A stretch of DNA of 9,339 nt, taken from assembly GCA_003343805.1 (NCBI GenBank), contig QAKM01000071.1, positions 1 to 9,339 of the forward strand, given 5' to 3'. A model generated the notes under the pieces. It did no database searches, had not been told where the DNA came from, and saw nothing but the letters and a program-made list of their open reading frames with translations. The stretch's first letter is position 1. Each line of letters opens with the position of its first letter. The stretch is from Bacillota bacterium. Its GTDB lineage: Bacteria > Bacillota > Clostridia > Christensenellales > Borkfalkiaceae. This document shows positions 6,240 to 9,339 of the stretch, in pieces. The position numbers and the translations under genes are program-made.

Positions 6240-6302
6240 ATGAAAGCCAAACCGCCGCACCTGCATCGCAAACTTCAAAACAAGAGGGAGGTAAGATCAT
6301 GA
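6240..6302 (+). CDS. 20-codon basic leader ORF coupled to the lipoprotein gene
   Basis: The ATG at 6240 follows GAGGA (6229-6233) with 6-nt spacing. The ORF encodes 20 residues, strongly basic and with a PPHLHRK stretch near the start. Its TGA (6300-6302) overlaps the ATG of the lipoprotein gene in an ATGA junction, and the lipoprotein SD lies inside the leader ORF. It is most likely a coupling or regulatory leader peptide. It is too short to be judged by codon statistics. Confidence 0.4.
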   Translation: MKAKPPHLHRKLQNKREVRS

Positions 6303-6745
6303 CAACAAAACTACACAAAAAGCTCGACTGCATCCTTTGCTGTCTCTTGGCGCTCTTCGCGCTGCTGATGATGGCGGGCTGTAAGGACAAAGAACTCGAG
6401 ATGCGCCTCGGCACATGGACTGCCGAAAACATCCATGTCGGCAGCACCGAGATCGCGAAACTTGAAGTGAGCATCCTCGACGACGCCTCTGATGAGGGCG
6501 ATGATGTCCTGCTCGTGGGAGAAGAACGTTACCGCCTTGCCGTTGTCATCAACGGAGAGGAGATAGCGGACGTCGGCGTGATGTACTATACGAACACCCT
6601 GAACTGCACCTTCTCTTGGAACGGACAGGAGATGGCCTTTGAAGGGACGCTGAAAGAGTCGCGGGAAACGGGCGCCGTTTACATGGACGCCCACCTCCGC
6701 GTGATCGGCGGCGATATGCAAAGTTTTATGATGGAAGCGAAATAA
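6299..6745 (+). CDS. Small lipoprotein, function unknown
   Basis: This 148-aa protein starts at ATG 6299, which has a strong SD (AGGGAGGT); an in-frame ATG at 6212 lies in the promoter and is rejected. The N-terminus is basic, then hydrophobic (CLLALFALLMM), with a lipobox ending AGC, so Cys28 would be lipidated and the protein anchored outside the membrane. The mature part is about 120 residues, acidic, and looks like beta strands (LGTWTAENIHVG, FEGTLKES, AVYMDAHLRVIGG). That is a lipocalin-like small-molecule-binding style, but I recognise no family. It is divergent from the two-component operon and probably activated by its regulator. It may be a sensor partner for the loop-less kinase, or its output. 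Confidence 0.88.
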   Translation: MTTKLHKKLDCILCCLLALFALLMMAGCKDKELEMRLGTWTAENIHVGSTEIAKLEVSILDDASDEGDDVLLVGEERYRLAVVINGEEIADVGVMYYTNTLNCTFSWNGQEMAFEGTLKESRETGAVYMDAHLRVIGGDMQSFMMEAK

Positions 6746-6763
6746 AATGATTTGGAGGAAACT

Positions 6764-7468
6764 ATGAGAAGTGCAAAAACAAGAAATTTAGTTGCTGTTA
6801 TATTAGCGGCATTAATGGTGTTAACTTCACTGATTGCCGTCAGCATGAAGGCCACAGATGTTTCTGCGGCTACATACGAACCGCAAGGGAGCTCAGCAGA
6901 CTATAACGAATCATATGTGAAACAACAAACCATATCTGACTTCATTAAAGAAGATCAGACCGTTATCAGTCAAAGAGAAATCAATGACTTTGAGGGCAAT
7001 AAATTTGTGCTATATGAATTAGCGCCTACAGGCTACGCTATTTATAGCATCAAAGGCACAGCAAGTGTATTTGTAGAAGGCGCATTATCGATGAACTCTC
7101 CTTTTTATTCTTACGCGGATAAAGATGTTGTCTACTTGGGTTTTGGCGAATATTATTATGAACAAGATGATAAGTACATCAACATCTTAACCGCTGATGA
7201 ATACACTCGGACAGATTTGCCAAGCGGATTCCATCTGAAAGAGGATGCGTATTATGAAACTCCTCAGATCTCTACATACGGAACGTCTTTTGAAGATACG
7301 CCTCAGCCAGGAAAGACAGTGAATCTGGATGGGTACGTTCGAATTGCCGACCATGCGTATTTCGAAAACTTAACTAAGTTCCCTCAGAATTCGCAAGGGA
7401 CATGTGCAATTGTTGCGACACAATTTTATGGACACTCATTGAAGAAAGACATCAACGGAAGAAAATAA
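6764..7468 (+). pseudogene. Secreted papain-like cysteine protease, truncated after the catalytic Cys region
   Basis: The product is 234 aa from ATG 6764 (SD GGAGG, 5 nt away); a TTG at 6752 is ignored because it precedes the SD. It has a signal peptide (basic MRSAKTR, hydrophobic core, likely cut after VSA at residue 35). A pro-domain-like region follows (FVLYELAPTGYAIYSIKG). Near the end the motif NSQGTCAIVATQ (Gln211, Cys214) resembles the oxyanion Gln and nucleophile Cys of papain/C10/C39-like peptidases. The protein stops about 20 residues later, so the His and Asn/Asp of the active site are missing. The ORF is clearly more AT-rich than the lipoprotein gene, 19 nt upstream. The stop falls inside the terminator stem of the converging recombinase gene, so the end was probably created by insertion of that element. 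Family assignment is tentative. Confidence 0.65.
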
Positions 7469-7499
7469 GCGTATGAGTTCAGATAACCCATACGCTTAT
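7459..7499 (-). terminator. Terminator of the serine recombinase gene
   Basis: An 11-bp perfect stem, ATAAGCGTATG (7465-7475) with CATACGCTTAT (7489-7499), has a 13-nt loop. On the minus strand it is followed by TTTTCTTCC. It begins 3 nt after the recombinase stop. The TAA of the truncated protease lies within the stem, so the junction with the host gene is to its left. Confidence 0.75.
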
Positions 7500-7501
7500 C
7501 G

Positions 7502-9130
7502 TTATTTATTGAGTTTGTGCCGTAAGACGGACGCTATATCGACTTTGTATACGATATCTATCTCGCGCTCTTTTCCTGTCGTCTTCGGAGATCCTCCGAT
7601 GATAATTCTATCAATCAGTTCATAGCACATCTCTCTGCTAAGCTCGGGCGCTTCGAGGTATTTTTTGATGTTCCGTATAAACTCATCCGCGCTCTGTATT
7701 GTGTTTTCCGTTTCTGTAAGTTTTGCTTCTTTTTCTGCGATTTCAGTTTCCAGCTTTTTCTGCTCGTCGGAGTATTTCTGTATAAAGCCGATGCAGATAT
7801 CTTCGGGCATTTTGCCTCTCACCCTGTCTTCGTAAGCGACTTGCATAAGTCGGGATAATTCTTCCGTGCGTTTACGTTTTGCCTGCAATTCTTTTTTTGT
7901 GGACTTAATCGCCTGATCCGCAAGTTCAGCGTTATGCCGTATAAAGTCCTCACGGACAGCTTTCTCGTCAAGGACGATCCTTTGCGCCATTTCCCGTATA
8001 TCGCCGAGAACGATTTCTTCTACTACTTTTGCCGATATGAAATGCGAAAAACAATATGCCTTCCCGTATCGGATGTGATGACCGCAATCAAAGTGGTATA
8101 ATCTGGTTCCTTTACGGCTAATCGATGTGCAAAGTTTCATCTTGTTTCCGCAGTCGGCGCAGAAGAGAAATCCGGATAGCGGATGCGTGTAGCCTATTTT
8201 TGTTTTTCTGCCTTGTGCAACAGACTTTTTGCGTTCTTTTACTTTGTCCCAAAGTTCCTGTGAAATGATGGGCTCATGGTTGTTGTAAACGACAGCCCAT
8301 TCGCTTTCATCTTTTCTAAATCGCTTATGATTTTTATAGGACAGTGAAGTCCAGCGCAACTGTGCCATATGTCCGATGTATATGGTATTATTCAGCATAT
8401 CTCTTATTGTACTGGCTAACCACAATCCTATCCCGTATGGTCTGGGCTTTTGTCCGAGAACAGTATGCGCATATACTGCCGGCGACATTACTCCTTCAAG
8501 ATTCAGTGTTTCCGAGATTTTCAACGGACTCATCCCCGAAGCGTACATCTCAAAGATACGTTTTACTATCGGCGCGGTTTCTTCGTCTATGACGGGCGTC
8601 CGTCTTTTATCCGCACCTATTTTATATCCGTAAGCAGCTTTCTTGGCTGTATAGATCCCTTCTTTTGCATGAGCTTTCTTTACCGCGCGAATTTTCTTGC
8701 TCGTATTAGCCGCGTGCCACTCGTTAAAGACGTTCATGATAGGCATCATCTCCATTGCGCCGCTGTCTCGGTTTTCTGTATCGACGTTATCTTGTATGGC
8801 GATAAATCTGATACCGAACGCCGGAAACACATAATCTATATACTGCCCGACCTCGATATAGTTCCTGCCGAACCTTGACAGGTCTTTGACGATAATGGTA
8901 TTGATTACGCCCGTCTTGGCATCGTCTAAAAGCCGCTGCACTTCCGGTCTCTGAAAGGTAGTCCCCGAAATGCCGTCATCTATGTATTCGTCGTGTATCT
9001 CAAAGCCGCGCTCCTCGGCATACTTGCGGAGTATCGTTCTTTGGTTGTCTATTGACACCGATTCGCCCTGACGTTCGTCCTCTTGGGAAAGTCTGTAATA
9101 CAATCCCGCTATGTAGTGTTTCTGTTTCAT
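7502..9130 (-). CDS. Large serine recombinase (TnpX/TndX type)
   Basis: This 542-aa, full-length protein has a resolvase catalytic domain at 1-150 with YYRLSQEDE (nucleophile Ser15, Arg13) and VKDLSRFGRN (Arg86, Arg89). The Recombinase domain spans about 165-300 (AAYGYKIG, NNTIYIGHMAQ). A zinc ribbon has Cys324, Cys327, Cys349 and Cys360. A charged coiled coil (about 400-480) and a C-terminal DUF4368-like tail (CYELIDRIIIGG) follow. It catalyses excision and integration through a phosphoserine intermediate at short att sites. The SD GTGAGGT overlaps the stop of the small upstream ORF, which is 10 nt away, so the two are co-expressed. All catalytic motifs are intact, so the element may still be mobile. 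Confidence 0.95.
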   Translation of the reverse strand: MKQKHYIAGLYYRLSQEDERQGESVSIDNQRTILRKYAEERGFEIHDEYIDDGISGTTFQRPEVQRLLDDAKTGVINTIIVKDLSRFGRNYIEVGQYIDYVFPAFGIRFIAIQDNVDTENRDSGAMEMMPIMNVFNEWHAANTSKKIRAVKKAHAKEGIYTAKKAAYGYKIGADKRRTPVIDEETAPIVKRIFEMYASGMSPLKISETLNLEGVMSPAVYAHTVLGQKPRPYGIGLWLASTIRDMLNNTIYIGHMAQLRWTSLSYKNHKRFRKDESEWAVVYNNHEPIISQELWDKVKERKKSVAQGRKTKIGYTHPLSGFLFCADCGNKMKLCTSISRKGTRLYHFDCGHHIRYGKAYCFSHFISAKVVEEIVLGDIREMAQRIVLDEKAVREDFIRHNAELADQAIKSTKKELQAKRKRTEELSRLMQVAYEDRVRGKMPEDICIGFIQKYSDEQKKLETEIAEKEAKLTETENTIQSADEFIRNIKKYLEAPELSREMCYELIDRIIIGGSPKTTGKEREIDIVYKVDIASVLRHKLNK

Positions 9131-9140
9131 ATCGTTTACC

Positions 9141-9335
9141 TCACTTTTTCATTGTGCGTTGCACGGCAATGGACTTCATCGTCTGTTCAAAGTCTTTGCC
9201 GCCGTTGAAATATCTGCGGACATAATAGGTTTGACTGCCCACAGTCTTTCGTTTGCTGATAGACGGAGAGAAGAAGTAATTATTCTCGAAATCTTCTATC
9301 CTGCCGTAAATCGTTTTGACCTCAATGTTGTTCAT
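9141..9335 (-). CDS. Small ORF upstream of the recombinase, possibly TnpW-like
   Basis: The visible ORF is 64 aa and starts 4 nt from the window edge, so its SD cannot be seen and the true start may lie further out. It is basic, with a SQTYYVRRYFNGGKDFEQTM segment. This recalls the G-x-TYxVxxxF...-K pattern of the small TnpW-family proteins commonly encoded directly upstream of tnpX-like recombinases. The 10-nt gap and the use of its stop region as the SD of the recombinase indicate an operon. The assignment to TnpW rests mainly on position and a short resemblance; the function of that family is not established. Confidence 0.5.
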   Translation of the reverse strand: MNNIEVKTIYGRIEDFENNYFFSPSISKRKTVGSQTYYVRRYFNGGKDFEQTMKSIAVQRTMKK

Positions 9336-9339
9336 TTTT

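Larger units (their letters stand above)
7420..9339. mobile_element. Left part of a Tn4451/Tn5397-like serine-recombinase element (right end outside the window)
   Basis: A large serine recombinase reads towards a truncated host-type gene and is preceded by a small TnpW-like ORF. Recombinase genes of this class normally sit at one end of the element beside the attachment site. The left boundary is inferred to lie between about 7420 (after the protease Cys motif) and 7465 (start of the recombinase terminator). The exact core dinucleotide cannot be fixed without the empty site or the right end. Confidence 0.5.

Noticed and set aside
1..9339. CRISPR array, tRNA or rRNA genes
   Set aside because: No regularly spaced identical repeats and no tRNA- or rRNA-like segments were seen while reading either strand.

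Overview
The window looks like an accessory stretch of a Bacillota (Clostridia-type) chromosome. The reasons are strong AGGAGG-type ribosome binding sites, an extended -10 promoter with an AT-rich leader, a TnpX/TndX-like large serine recombinase, and small XRE and WYL regulators. Most of it has intermediate GC. The gene at 6764-7468 is visibly more AT-rich than its neighbours.

Left part (1-4274). A WYL-domain regulator runs off the left edge on the minus strand. Next comes a minus-strand operon of two paralogous XRE regulators, ended by a terminator at 904-940. A 214-bp divergent control region follows, holding a roughly 20-22 bp spaced array of GTTTGT/ACAAAC half-sites. It separates the XRE operon from a plus-strand unit: a 250-aa protein I do not recognise, a 270-bp imperfect foldback with multibranch RNA folding potential, a 43-codon cysteine-containing peptide with a very strong SD, and a tyrosine integrase. 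The peptide stop lies one base before the integrase start. The integrase ends soon after its HxLR motif and lacks the region that carries the nucleophilic tyrosine, so this looks like a decayed integrative element or prophage. A strong bidirectional terminator at 4241-4274 closes it.

Middle part (4321-6745). A two-component system is encoded on the minus strand: an OmpR/PhoB-type response regulator whose gene overlaps that of a histidine kinase with almost no extracytoplasmic loop. Divergent from it are a 20-codon leader ORF and a small lipoprotein. The 142 bp between them contain three TTRACCG boxes at exactly 11-bp spacing, next to the -10 of the lipoprotein promoter, and two related boxes facing the regulator promoter. 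The regulator therefore probably controls both directions.

Right part (6764-9339). A secreted protein with the start of a papain-like cysteine-protease domain breaks off just after the putative catalytic Cys. A terminator and a convergent large serine recombinase with a small upstream TnpW-like ORF follow. The simplest reading is that a Tn4451/Tn5397-like element inserted in the protease gene, with its left end near 7420-7465 and the rest of the element beyond the right edge.

The best candidates for something undescribed are the foldback RNA with its Cys-containing peptide upstream of the integrase, and the two-component, leader-ORF, lipoprotein and secreted-protease locus.
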